Shown here: positions 1-6,913 of the stretch, piece after piece
Position numbering within the stretch: position 1 is the stretch's first letter
Layout: each line of letters opens with the position of its first letter
Origin: Candidatus Bathyarchaeota archaeon
Lineage (GTDB): Archaea > Thermoproteota > Bathyarchaeia > EX4484-135 > B24-G1
NCBI GenBank assembly: GCA_003662535.1
Contig: QMYG01000004.1
Coordinates: forward strand, 1 to 14,792
DNA length: 14,792 nt
Direction of reading: 5' to 3'
The notes under the pieces: model-generated
The model's input: only the letters and a program-made list of their open reading frames with translations
The model's database searches: none
Told to the model about the DNA's origin: nothing
Program-made: the position numbers and the translations under genes

Positions 1-110
1 CAAACGGAACGCTATCAGTCATAATAAAAATCACATACGACACACCGCCAAAATACGAAATCGCAGAAATACTAGGAGCAATAAGCGAGTTTAAGCCATA
101 CAGCGAATGA
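1..110 (+). CDS. 3' end of an unrecognised protein-coding gene (partial)
   Basis: A frame open from the left edge (first full codon at base 3) runs 35 codons to TGA at 108-110. The tail contains ITYDTPPKYEIAEILGAI and ends KPYSE. Codons end mostly in A or C (ATA, CTA, GCA, TAC), as in most recognised genes here, and there is no in-frame stop, so this is probably the real C-terminus of a + strand gene. It is too short to assign a family. It converges on the MetRS-beta-like gene, with 32 bp between the two stop codons. Confidence 0.55.
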   Translation, partial: NGTLSVIIKITYDTPPKYEIAEILGAISEFKPYSE

Positions 111-142
111 AAAGCGAAAAGACCCGGCCCCCTCTAAGCAGT

Positions 143-475
143 CTACCTCACAGGACTTCCGGGCGGAACCTCGTCATCTACAGTCAGTATGTAGGGCCTG
201 CCGTTCACGTCAGCCGCCAAAAGCATCCCGTTGGATACGACACCCCTAATCTTCTTCGCCTCGAGGTTCGCCAGAACCACAATGTTCTTCCCCAAGAGCT
301 CTTCAGGCGTGTAGTAGTCGGCTACGCCGGCAACCAGCTGTCTGGGGCGTTCCTCCCCTATGTCTACCTCAAGCCTAATCAGCTTCTCCGTTCCGGGTAT
401 ACGCTCAGCCTTCAGGACTCTACCAACACGGATGTCCATCTTCTGGAAATCCTTAATGCTGATTCGCTCAGACAC
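143..475 (-). CDS. Stand-alone tRNA-binding OB-fold protein, MetRS beta-subunit-like
   Basis: This 110-residue protein consists almost entirely of one tRNA_bind OB fold (PF01588). Hallmarks are DFQKMDIRVGRVLKAERIPG (residues 9-28), a strand with RLEVDIGEE, QLVAGVADYYTPEELLGK (about 46-63), VVLANLEAKKIRGVVSNGML and the closing PPGSPV. The pattern matches the C-terminal domain of methionyl-tRNA synthetase, which many archaea encode as a separate beta subunit; it binds the outer corner of tRNA and raises MetRS affinity. The start is GTG at 473-475, preceded by AGGGTGGT as a ribosome binding site. It lies 54 bp downstream of the DNA glycosylase gene on the same strand, but a TATA-like box in the gap suggests its own promoter. 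CsaA-type chaperones share the fold, but the VAGVADYYTPEEL segment is more MetRS-like. The catalytic MetRS subunit is not in the window. Confidence 0.88.
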   Translation of the reverse strand: MSERISIKDFQKMDIRVGRVLKAERIPGTEKLIRLEVDIGEERPRQLVAGVADYYTPEELLGKNIVVLANLEAKKIRGVVSNGMLLAADVNGRPYILTVDDEVPPGSPVR

Positions 476-481
476 AGCCCG

Positions 482-519
482 ACCACCCTTGCATTAAGGG
501 ACTGCCCATCCATAAATAA
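482..519 (-). promoter_or_regulatory. Probable promoter and RBS of the MetRS-beta-like gene
   Basis: On the minus strand a TATA-like TTATTTAT lies at 512-519. About 26 nt downstream is the stretch AGGGTGGT (482-489), followed by the GTG start at 475. This geometry gives a very short leader, as is common in archaea. The call rests only on motif and spacing. Confidence 0.4.
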
Positions 520-529
520 GGATTTAGGG

Positions 530-1186
530 CTACTTCAGAACCTTCCCAGTCCTCATATACCACAAATACAAATCCAAAACACCCACAGGGATGCCCAACT
601 CCTCAGCTATACCCTTAAGAATCCGCTCATAACGCAGATACCTAGACTCGGTAAGCGTCCTACCAGACCAGCTGATGAGGCCGTATTCCCGCATCACACG
701 CAATATATGCCTATCGATAATCGCCACGTCGAGAATGCCCACGTTCCTCAGGAAGTGGCTGGACTCCTTCCAGCCAATCCCCTTAATCCTGCTTACGAGC
801 CACCTACGCATCGCAACAGGCTCGCCGAAGCCCAGAACCCTAGCCCTGAGGCCGGGCACCCACCGACGAGCACCAACAATAAAACCAGCCCTAACACGCC
901 AAAACCTATGCCCAACCCCCCTAAGCACACGAGCAACATCACTAACAGAACCGTCAAAAATCAAACCCCTAGCCTTCAAAGCCTCAACACACCTAATACC
1001 AGTCTCAGCGCTAGAATTCGCAGTCAAAATGCAGAAAACAAGCTCCTCAAACCAACGCCCATCACCAGCACCATAAACACTAAGAAACTCAGAAACACGG
1101 CGATCAACCAAACCACGCACAAACCCATCCCGCATCAAACCACGCACACAATCCACAAGACCAGCCACACCCACACCCTCAACCAA
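530..1186 (-). CDS. ogg: N-glycosylase/DNA lyase, Ogg2-type 8-oxoguanine DNA glycosylase
   Basis: The protein (218 residues, near the usual 205-210 of archaeal Ogg2) excises 8-oxoguanine opposite C and cleaves the abasic site by beta-elimination. The helix-hairpin-helix lies at about residues 130-150 (VSRIKGIGWKESSHFLRNVG), with the expected Schiff-base lysine at K140, and the catalytic aspartate is D158 in AIIDRHILR. The chain ends in lysine (TGKVLK); in Ogg2 enzymes the C-terminal lysine is known to help tell 8-oxoG from G, so the 3' end looks intact. The first possible start is TTG at 1184-1186; GTG codons at 1172-1174 and 1166-1168 are alternatives. A TATA-like box about 20 nt upstream implies a leaderless or near-leaderless mRNA. 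Codons end mostly in G or T, unlike the A/C-ending codons of the minus-strand genes beyond the tRNA, so the + strand at about 860-1200 is very rich in A and C. Confidence 0.9.
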   Translation of the reverse strand: MVEGVGVAGLVDCVRGLMRDGFVRGLVDRRVSEFLSVYGAGDGRWFEELVFCILTANSSAETGIRCVEALKARGLIFDGSVSDVARVLRGVGHRFWRVRAGFIVGARRWVPGLRARVLGFGEPVAMRRWLVSRIKGIGWKESSHFLRNVGILDVAIIDRHILRVMREYGLISWSGRTLTESRYLRYERILKGIAEELGIPVGVLDLYLWYMRTGKVLK

Positions 1187-1202
1187 AAAAGCTTAGACGA
1201 GC

Positions 1203-1209
1203 TATAAAT
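1203..1209 (-). promoter_or_regulatory. TATA-like box upstream of ogg
   Basis: The minus strand reads ATTTATAG here. A transcript starting about 25 nt downstream would begin near 1180, at or just inside the first possible ogg start codon. This fits leaderless transcription and leaves the true ogg start (TTG 1186 or a GTG a few codons later) open. Confidence 0.4.
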
Positions 1210-1237
1210 GTCCATACGGAGCTTTTTACGTTGATGT

Positions 1238-1315
1238 TGGTGCGGCCGCCGGGATTTGAACCCGGGTCGCCGGCGTGGCAGGCCGGTGTCCTAATCCAGG
1301 CTAGACTACGGCCGC
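1238..1315 (-). tRNA. tRNA-Gly, anticodon GCC, with encoded CCA
   Basis: A full cloverleaf is read on the minus strand. The acceptor stem GCGGCCG (1315-1309) pairs with CGGCCGC (1248-1242), with discriminator A at 1241. The D arm contains GTCT...AGGAC. The anticodon stem CCGGC/GCCGG encloses the loop CTGCCAC, giving anticodon GCC for glycine codons GGC and GGU. The T arm is CCGGG TTCAAAT CCCGG. CCA is encoded at 1240-1238. No intron is present. The very GC-rich stems suit a thermophile. The gene has its own TATA-like box, overlapping the intergenic space after the aminotransferase gene. The matching synthetase, glyS, lies about 8 kb away on the same strand. Confidence 0.98.
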
Positions 1316-1340
1316 CGAGAAAAATGGGGTTCGTGGGGCG

Positions 1341-1348
1341 TTAAAAAA
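1341..1348 (-). promoter_or_regulatory. TATA-like box of the tRNA-Gly gene
   Basis: The minus strand reads GATTTTTTAACG. The box centre is about 30 nt upstream of the mature tRNA 5' end at 1315, the expected distance for a short 5' leader removed by RNase P. It sits between the aminotransferase stop codon and the tRNA. Confidence 0.5.
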
Positions 1349-1360
1349 TCTTTCTGGTCT

Positions 1361-2578
1361 TTAGGCTTTTTCTAGTAGTTCTTCTATTCCTTGTCTTAGG
1401 CGTTCTACGCCCTGCTTTATGCGTTCTATTGGCTGGACGTAGGAGACCCTCACGTAGCCTTCTCCGGCCTTTAGTGGGAAGGAGGGGACTCCCGGCGGCA
1501 TTACTACGCCCTTTTCCTCGAGCATTTTTAGGGAGAACTGTTCGGTCGTCATGCCTGTCTGCTCTAGGATTTCCTTCACGTTTGGGAAGAGGTAGAAGGT
1601 TGCTGGGGCCTTGAGCACCCTGACCCCCGGGAGCGAGTTGAAGGCTTCGACTGTGAAGTCTCTTCTGCGCCTGTACTCGGCTAGGACCTCTTTGAAGAAG
1701 TCTTGTGGTCCTGTTAGGGCGACTACGGCTGCTTTCTGGGCGAAGGATGTTACGCACGAGAAGTTGTTTACTGCGAAGACTGTTAGTCGTTCTATTGCTT
1801 TTGCGTTGGTGATTATGTAGCCTAGCCTCCACCCCGTCATGGAGTAGGTTTTTGAGAAGCCGTTTAGGTATAGTATGTAGTCTCTCCAGTCTGGGTCTTC
1901 TAGGACGCTGTGGAACTGCCCTTCGTAGATGAAGTGGTCGTATATCTCGTCTGAGAGGACGATTATCCCGTTTTCCTTGGCTATTTCCAGTATGCCCTGA
2001 ATGTCCTGCTTTGTGCACATGCTTCCTGTAGGGTTGTGCGGGTTGTTCAGGATTATCATCTTAGTCTTTGGTGTTATGTGTTCTTGGACCGCCTCTGGGG
2101 TTAGGCGGAACCCCTCTTCCTCCTTTAGTGGGATGAAGACGGGCTTTCCGCCTGCATATCTTACTGTGCATTCGTAGGCTGGGAAGCCCGGGTCTTGGAC
2201 TATGACCTCGTCTCCCGGCGATATATAGCTTGCTATGGCCATGAAGATTGCGCCCTTCCCGCCCGGGGTTACTATGACTTCTTCTGGTTTTATGTCTCCT
2301 GCTCCAGTGAATTCTGAGATGTAGTTGGCTATGGCTTCTCTGAGTTCCGGTATTCCCGGTGGTGAGACGTAGCCTGTGAAGCCTTCGTCTAGTGCCTTTT
2401 TTGCGGCCTCCCTTATGTGTTCTGGTGTGGGTGTGTCTGGTTGGCCTATTCCGAAGGAGATTACGTCTACGCCTCTGCTGGCGACTTCTCTCGCCTTATC
2501 TAGGTATTCGAAGGCTTTCTCCATTTCTAGCTGTAGAACGGAGTTGGAAAAGGACAAAGTTGGCTTTTCCGCACTCAT
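1361..2578 (-). CDS. Pyridoxal-phosphate-dependent class I aminotransferase (AspC/alanine transaminase-like)
   Basis: A cytosolic fold-type I PLP enzyme that moves an amino group between an amino acid and a 2-oxoacid; substrate cannot be read from sequence. Family marks, numbered from the upstream GTG at 2587: PGGKGA (108-113) cups the cofactor phosphate, NNPHNPTGS (181-189) holds the ring-contact Asn185, SDEIYDHFIY (212-221) carries Asp213 for the pyridine nitrogen, SKTYSMTGWRLGY (245-257) holds the Schiff-base Lys246, and Arg380 in VRVSY should bind the substrate carboxylate. I place the start at ATG 2576-2578 because GGTGAGGAGA just upstream is a good ribosome binding site and the alternative GTG lies inside it. 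That gives 405 residues, normal for the family. The LUD/CCG operon lies upstream on the same strand, 79-88 bp away, but a TATA-like box suggests separate transcription. An aspartate, alanine or aromatic substrate is possible. Confidence 0.93.
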   Translation of the reverse strand: MSAEKPTLSFSNSVLQLEMEKAFEYLDKAREVASRGVDVISFGIGQPDTPTPEHIREAAKKALDEGFTGYVSPPGIPELREAIANYISEFTGAGDIKPEEVIVTPGGKGAIFMAIASYISPGDEVIVQDPGFPAYECTVRYAGGKPVFIPLKEEEGFRLTPEAVQEHITPKTKMIILNNPHNPTGSMCTKQDIQGILEIAKENGIIVLSDEIYDHFIYEGQFHSVLEDPDWRDYILYLNGFSKTYSMTGWRLGYIITNAKAIERLTVFAVNNFSCVTSFAQKAAVVALTGPQDFFKEVLAEYRRRRDFTVEAFNSLPGVRVLKAPATFYLFPNVKEILEQTGMTTEQFSLKMLEEKGVVMPPGVPSFPLKAGEGYVRVSYVQPIERIKQGVERLRQGIEELLEKA

Positions 2579-2593
2579 TCTCCTCACCTTATT

Positions 2594-2627
2594 TTAAACC
2601 CTGCGTCGTGAAGCCTATTTAAATATT
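2594..2627 (-). promoter_or_regulatory. Probable promoter of the aminotransferase gene
   Basis: The minus strand carries AATATTTAAATAG with its core at 2618-2627. A start about 25 nt downstream falls near 2596, just before the GGTGAGG ribosome binding site. The position points to transcription independent of the upstream LUD/CCG gene pair. Confidence 0.5.
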
Positions 2628-2666
2628 ACCCAGTCTACCTAAGAAGTTTCCGCCTCTGGTGCTGGT

Positions 2667-3926
2667 TTATCGGATTTTTATTCCTGTTATTGCTTCTACG
2701 CCTTCCTTGACCCAGCTTGGCGTTAGTCCTGCTTCTGCTAGTTCTTGTCTTAGTTTTAGCACCATTTCTGGAACGTCTATCTCCATTGGGCAGTGTGCTT
2801 TGCATCTTCCGCACATTAGGCAGGTGTAGGCGATTGGTGCGGCGTTTTCTATTCCGCCTATTAGGAAGCGTGTGAGTATTGCGCCCAAGCCTGCCATGTA
2901 GAGGTAGCCGAAGTGGCCTGCCGTCAGTGGGTAGATTGGGCATTCGTAGAGGCATCCGCCGCACCTTAGGCAGTAGAGGGCCTGCTTGTAGACCGGGTCT
3001 TTCGCCATCTTGGTTCTGTTGTTGTCTAGGAGGACTACGTGGTATTCGCTTGGGCCGTGCGCCCCGTAGACAACCTGCTTCTCTATGTCGCCTGTCTTGC
3101 TTGGACAGCTGATGAGGTTCACGTAGGACGGCGCCTTATAGTTTGCATACCTGCTGGCGACCTCCACGACCAGCATGGCGTCCTGCAGTGTTGGCACAAC
3201 CTTCTCTAAGCCAGCGATAACTATGTGTTTCTTTGGGAGTCCAGTAACGAGCTTTGCGTTTCCTTCGTTTTCGATGATGAATGTTGTTCCTGTTTCTGCT
3301 GCTATGGCGTTTGCGCCGCTTATGCCCACGTCTGCTTTGAAGTAGACTTGTCTGAGGAAGCGTTTTACTTCGCCTACTAGGGTTGGTATGTCTGGTGGTA
3401 GCTGTTTTCCCAGCATTTTGCTTAGGAGTTCTGCGACCTTTTCTCTTGGGACGTGGATTGCTGGTGAGAGTATGTGCATTGGCCTGCTTTTTAGTTGCTG
3501 GATGATGAATTCGCCTAGGTCTGTTTCGTAGACTGTGCATCCTCTTTCCTCTAGGTGCTGGTTTATGTGGAGTTCTTCGCTTGTTATGCTCTTGGATTTT
3601 ATGACTAGGCTTCCTTCGTCTACCACTTCGTTTATGTATTTTATTGCGTCTTCTGGAGTCTTGGCTATTATGCAGTTTCCTTTCAGCTCTTCCACGATGT
3701 CTTTTGTTTCTTTTGCCAGTTCCTCCATGTGGTCTATGGAGTATTCCTTGATTTTCCTTAGTTGTTTGGCTTTTTCCACTATGTAGGGGTAGCGTTTGAA
3801 GGCGTTGTTCCTGTTTCTCCTGTAGGATTCGACGGCTCTGGATAGTGCTAGTCTTAGGAAGTCGTCTTGGGTTGCGTCCCAGAGGTTCTCTAAGTATTTC
3901 TCGAAGATTGCGTCTACCTCGCTCAC
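2667..3926 (-). CDS. LutB-like iron-sulfur protein: LUD domain plus two [4Fe-4S] ferredoxin motifs
   Basis: The protein resembles LutB/YkgF, the iron-sulfur component of the LutABC L-lactate oxidation complex. Residues about 60-300 form the LUD domain, with conserved ETGTTFIIENEGNAKL (211-226) and AGLEKVVPTLQDA (238-250). The C-terminal part has two cysteine clusters: C319-x2-C322-x2-C325-x3-C329-P and C369-x2-C372-x2-C375-x3-C379-P, which should hold two [4Fe-4S] clusters. At 419 residues it is shorter than typical bacterial LutB (about 470). Its GTG start (3924-3926) overlaps the TGA of the upstream CCG-domain gene by 4 nt, with GAGGTGA before it, so the two are translationally coupled. In LutABC these two proteins act with LutC, which is not visible here. 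The physiological donor (lactate, glycolate or another hydroxyacid) is inference. Confidence 0.9.
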   Translation of the reverse strand: MSEVDAIFEKYLENLWDATQDDFLRLALSRAVESYRRNRNNAFKRYPYIVEKAKQLRKIKEYSIDHMEELAKETKDIVEELKGNCIIAKTPEDAIKYINEVVDEGSLVIKSKSITSEELHINQHLEERGCTVYETDLGEFIIQQLKSRPMHILSPAIHVPREKVAELLSKMLGKQLPPDIPTLVGEVKRFLRQVYFKADVGISGANAIAAETGTTFIIENEGNAKLVTGLPKKHIVIAGLEKVVPTLQDAMLVVEVASRYANYKAPSYVNLISCPSKTGDIEKQVVYGAHGPSEYHVVLLDNNRTKMAKDPVYKQALYCLRCGGCLYECPIYPLTAGHFGYLYMAGLGAILTRFLIGGIENAAPIAYTCLMCGRCKAHCPMEIDVPEMVLKLRQELAEAGLTPSWVKEGVEAITGIKIR

Positions 3927-4669
3927 TGTATCTCACCTCTTAGGGACATGTCTAGGATTTGGGCGAGGTTGTAGACTCTGACGTTTATCGGCTTTTCCTC
4001 GCTTATCCACCGGATTCCCTGCCTTATGTTCAGTATGCACTGGGGGCAGGTGGTAACTATTGCGTCTAAGTCTTCAGGTATTCTGTCCTCCTCGAGGAGC
4101 TTCCTTGCGGCGACCATAGCTGAGAGGCTTGACGTGTAGACTGGTAGGAGGCTTCCCCCGCCGCAGCAGACGCTCTTCTCCCTGACGAACCTCTGCTCGT
4201 ATAGGCTTAGGCCCGGAATCTCCGCTAGGATTTTTCTCGGCTCTTCGTAGACGCCCATGTGTCTTCCTAGCTCGCAGGGGTCGTGATACATGACCTTGAG
4301 CTTGACAGGCTTGAGCTCGCTTGCGTCTATCCTCTTTTCCTGCATTAGTTTGTGCAGGAACTGGCTTACATGCATTATTTCTGGGGTTTTTGCGCCTAGG
4401 GTTGGGTAGAATTGGCTGAACATGCGGAAGCAGGCTGGGCATGGGGTGATTACTAGGCTGTATTTGTTGAGCTTTTTCGAGTTTTCTTCCGCTATTTCCT
4501 TGGCTAGGTCTCTCCTCCCGAGCAGTATGAGGGGGTAGCCGCAGCACTTCTCGTCCTCAAGTATGCTAAAGTCTACCTTCGCATGGTTCAAAACACGGAG
4601 GAGCGCCTCCAACTCCTCTACGAGCTTCGCCGGGTAGGTGCATCCACGCCAGAGCAGAACCCCACCCAT
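3923..4669 (-). CDS. CCG-domain Fe-S oxidoreductase subunit, LutA/GlpC/HdrB-like
   Basis: The 248 residues contain two complete cysteine-rich (CCG, PF02754) repeats. The first has C10, C42-C43-G44 and C77-x2-C80; the second has C132, C168-C169-G170-G171 and C208-x2-C211. Such motifs bind non-cubane or [4Fe-4S] clusters in HdrB, GlpC, GlcF and LutA. Length and two-repeat layout match LutA (about 240 residues). No membrane segment or ferredoxin motif is present, so it must pair with another Fe-S protein, and the LutB-like gene overlapping its 3' end is the obvious partner. The ATG at 4667-4669 lacks a clear Shine-Dalgarno sequence, but a TATA-like box about 35 nt upstream suggests a very short leader. 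An HdrB-type role in thiol/disulfide electron transfer remains possible. Confidence 0.9.
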   Translation of the reverse strand: MGGVLLWRGCTYPAKLVEELEALLRVLNHAKVDFSILEDEKCCGYPLILLGRRDLAKEIAEENSKKLNKYSLVITPCPACFRMFSQFYPTLGAKTPEIMHVSQFLHKLMQEKRIDASELKPVKLKVMYHDPCELGRHMGVYEEPRKILAEIPGLSLYEQRFVREKSVCCGGGSLLPVYTSSLSAMVAARKLLEEDRIPEDLDAIVTTCPQCILNIRQGIRWISEEKPINVRVYNLAQILDMSLRGEIQ

Positions 4670-4702
4670 AATAATGACCCAATAAAAGCATTCGGGGTAG
4701 CC

Positions 4703-4715
4703 TTAAAAATATTAT
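4703..4715 (-). promoter_or_regulatory. Probable promoter of the LutA/LutB-like operon
   Basis: The minus strand reads AATATTTTTAAGG. Transcription starting about 25 nt downstream would leave roughly a dozen nucleotides before the ATG at 4669. It drives the leftward arm of the divergent region 4670-4939. Confidence 0.45.
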
Positions 4716-4770
4716 CAAAGAAAAGCTCCAAAAACGACCCAGCCAGTCTGCACATTCATCCTAAGCTCGA

Positions 4771-4908
4771 GAGAAATTTTCGCTACTGTTAGGTTGGTGT
4801 TTTGAGAAATCTTGATATTTTTCGGGGCTTTTCAGCGTTGGGGTTTAAGGTTTGGTGTCGGCTGCAAAACTTTTATATTTTGCGCCATTTCTCATAATAT
4901 ATAGAAAT
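4771..4908. repeat. Repeated GAGAAAT elements in the divergent promoter region
   Basis: GAGAAAT occurs at 4771-4777 and 4804-4810, exactly 33 bp (about three helical turns) apart. Its inverse ATTTCTC lies at 4887-4893, and AGAAAT follows at 4903-4908, so the last two form an inverted repeat with 6-bp arms (4887-4892 and 4903-4908) around the AT-rich core nearest the rightward gene. Together these look like possible operator sites for a regulator of the divergent genes, but the elements are short and the region AT-rich, so chance is possible. The remaining sequence between 4670 and 4939 holds no gene that I can support. Confidence 0.3.
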
Positions 4909-4935
4909 TATCCCTAGTCCTCTCTCTGAGGTGGG
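4867..4935 (+). promoter_or_regulatory. Probable promoter and RBS of the nucleotidyltransferase/CDP-alcohol phosphotransferase gene
   Basis: Two TATA-like boxes precede the gene: CTTTTATATTTT at about 4869-4880 and ATAATATATAG at about 4894-4904. From the second, transcription would start near 4924, just before the ribosome binding site GAGGTGGGA (4928-4936) and the GTG start at 4940. The second box lies inside the inverted repeat described separately, so a bound regulator could block it. Confidence 0.45.
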
Positions 4936-4939
4936 ATGA

Positions 4940-6877
4940 GTGGATAGGGTAGATGCTATTGTGTTAGCTGCTGGACAGGGCAGCAGGCTTAGGCCCTACA
5001 CGGAGTCCACAGCCAAAGCCCTCTTAGAGATAGCCCCGGGAGTAACCATCATGGATTTCATACTCAGTCAGCTTAGGAGTGTTGAGGTAGACGATATTAT
5101 AATCGCTACAAGGCCCGAGCTGGCTGAGAAGTTTAAGGAAAGCCTCGGGGATGGGGTGAAGATTGTAACTGTTGATGGTGATGGTCTTGGCAATCTGCAC
5201 ACGTTGAGGGCTGCTGTTGGCGAGGTTGATGGTGATAAGTTTTTGGTTTGTATGTCTGACCACATTTTTGAGCGTTCCCTGCTAAGGAAGCTTTTGGAGG
5301 CGGATTCTGACGGCGTAATAACCCTCTGCCTAGACCGAGACCCTCCATGGGAGAAGGCTGAGGAGGGCCTCAAGGTTGTGCTCTCCGGCGGAAGGGTGAA
5401 GAGGGTTGGTAAGAAGCTGCCTCCGATTTCTGGCATCGACACTGGACTGTTTCTCTTCTCACGTAAGGCTCTCAGCATGATAGATGAGGTGATTAGGGAT
5501 AAGGGTGCTGAGTCCAGCATCGCCGACCTCGTCAATTACGCAGCGAAGGCTGGCAAGGTTGCGTATGTGGACACGACTGGGAAGCTCTGGATGGACATAG
5601 ACACCCCAGAGGACTTGGTTAAGGCTAGGAAGCTGTATTGGAGGATTGTGCGAAGGGATATGGTGAAACCCACAGACGGACCCGTGTCTAAATATCTGAA
5701 TAGGCCGATTTCCACGAGAATCTCCCTATTCCTCTACAGGAGGCTCGATTGGCTGACAGCTAATCACGTGAGCGTTCTCAGCTTCCTAACGGCTCTCCTT
5801 TCAGCTTTCCTGTTTCTCATAGCCAGTCTACCTCTCGCTGGCGTTTTCGCTCAGGTAGCCTCAATCCTAGACGGTGTGGACGGGGAGCTTGCGAGGCTCC
5901 GAAGAGAGGAGAGCGCCTGGGGCGGCTTTCTGGACACTGTGCTGGACAGGTTCGCAGACATAGCCCTAATAACGGCGATTGGTCTGTCTACCATAAAGCT
6001 GAGCGTCATGCCGGTAGACGTTGCACTGATGCTGACTGCATTAGCCGCCTTTGGCATAGTCCTCGTCAGCTACATAACCAAGCTGTCAGCCACACGCCTA
6101 GACGTTCACAGGTTAAGAAGCGGCTTCCCCTGGGCCACCCGTGATGTCAGGCTCTTCCTAATAATGCTTGGGGGCCTGCTCAACGCCCTCTGGCTTCCGC
6201 TCATCTTCTGTGCGGTAGCTCCCGTGCTCTTCGCCTTTAAGGCGCTCACGCTTTACGAGAAGGATTTCCACAGAAGCATGAGGCGCATTGAAGCTAGGCC
6301 CCCATACCCGCAGATTAAACGCCTAAAAAAGTTCATGGAGGCCAAGCACCCGCTGAAAAGGAAGGTGAAGACCTCTCTCACGGAGCTCCTGTCTAACGGA
6401 ATTAAGCTGGCTATTGCATTAGCTCTAATTAGGTTCATCGCCTACGCCCTCGGAGAAGCAGAAGTCTCGTTCTTCGGGGTCTTCTCAGCGTCTGTTTCAC
6501 AGGTTCTTTCGCTTCTAAACCTTCTGGCGATTATATACTTCGGATACGGGATGCTTCAGTCCCTGAAGACCCTGCTGGAGCTGGCGTCAAACCGCTTTGT
6601 CGTAATGCTCGGAATAACTGGAACAGCCTACAGGAAGGCGGCCATGGACATAGTCTACTTACTAGGAATACTCATGATATGGTCCGCAGTCTCCCCACTA
6701 ATCAGCTACACCCCCGAGGAGCTGAGCATATTAAGGACTCTCGTGGGCGTCGTCTTCCTCGTCGCTTTCGCCCTAATCTTCTACGATGTCGCCAAGATAT
6801 TCCGCAGAAACCTGAAAGGCCTGTGGGACAGGATGATAGACCAGATAAGCGAGGCAATAACAAAGCGCCTACAATGA
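4940..6877 (+). CDS. Nucleotidyltransferase/CDP-alcohol phosphotransferase fusion (IPCT/DIPPS-like) with extra C-terminal membrane domain
   Basis: Residues 1-232 are a sugar-phosphate nucleotidyltransferase: LAAGQGSRLRP (9-19), Lys26, MSDHIF (105-110) with metal-binding Asp107, and MDIDTPEDL (218-226). Residues about 245-450 are a membrane CDP-alcohol phosphotransferase with the full signature D311-x2-D314-G-x2-A-R, then G328-x3-D332-x3-D336. This order is that of the bifunctional enzyme that activates inositol-1-phosphate with CTP and joins it to a second inositol phosphate, giving di-myo-inositol phosphate phosphate, precursor of a hyperthermophile solute. A related inositol or other polar-head lipid synthase is an alternative. 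Known two-domain enzymes are about 420-440 residues; this one has 645. The extra part (about 475-645) has about four predicted membrane helices (486-503, 513-540, 567-588, 597-616) and a basic tail, and I recognise no family. The GTG start follows GAGGTG; an upstream ATG (4936) stops after three codons. The gene ends in tandem TGA codons. Confidence 0.82.
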   Translation: MDRVDAIVLAAGQGSRLRPYTESTAKALLEIAPGVTIMDFILSQLRSVEVDDIIIATRPELAEKFKESLGDGVKIVTVDGDGLGNLHTLRAAVGEVDGDKFLVCMSDHIFERSLLRKLLEADSDGVITLCLDRDPPWEKAEEGLKVVLSGGRVKRVGKKLPPISGIDTGLFLFSRKALSMIDEVIRDKGAESSIADLVNYAAKAGKVAYVDTTGKLWMDIDTPEDLVKARKLYWRIVRRDMVKPTDGPVSKYLNRPISTRISLFLYRRLDWLTANHVSVLSFLTALLSAFLFLIASLPLAGVFAQVASILDGVDGELARLRREESAWGGFLDTVLDRFADIALITAIGLSTIKLSVMPVDVALMLTALAAFGIVLVSYITKLSATRLDVHRLRSGFPWATRDVRLFLIMLGGLLNALWLPLIFCAVAPVLFAFKALTLYEKDFHRSMRRIEARPPYPQIKRLKKFMEAKHPLKRKVKTSLTELLSNGIKLAIALALIRFIAYALGEAEVSFFGVFSASVSQVLSLLNLLAIIYFGYGMLQSLKTLLELASNRFVVMLGITGTAYRKAAMDIVYLLGILMIWSAVSPLISYTPEELSILRTLVGVVFLVAFALIFYDVAKIFRRNLKGLWDRMIDQISEAITKRLQ

Positions 6878-6913
6878 TGAAACACACTTCTTCATCCAAA
6901 GGCGTGCATAAGG

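Noticed and set aside
107..1207. A 366-codon open frame on the + strand across the MetRS-beta-like and ogg genes
   Set aside because: It is antisense to two genes with clear family motifs. Its product is low-complexity (Thr, Pro, Asn, His rich) because the + strand is A/C-rich, and it resembles no protein family.
1238..1315. A tRNA intron that EndA could remove, or an integrated element at the tRNA
   Set aside because: The anticodon loop is an uninterrupted 7 nt, and I see no duplicated tRNA 3' end or integrase in the window.
1341..2018. A 225-codon minus-strand frame inside the aminotransferase gene
   Set aside because: It is the same strand in another frame; its product is very rich in Arg, Pro and Ser, as expected for a shadow of A/C-ending codons.
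3136..3936. A 266-codon minus-strand frame overlapping the LutB-like gene
   Set aside because: A frame shadow with an Arg/Lys/His-rich, repetitive product; the LutB frame carries the conserved LUD and cysteine motifs.
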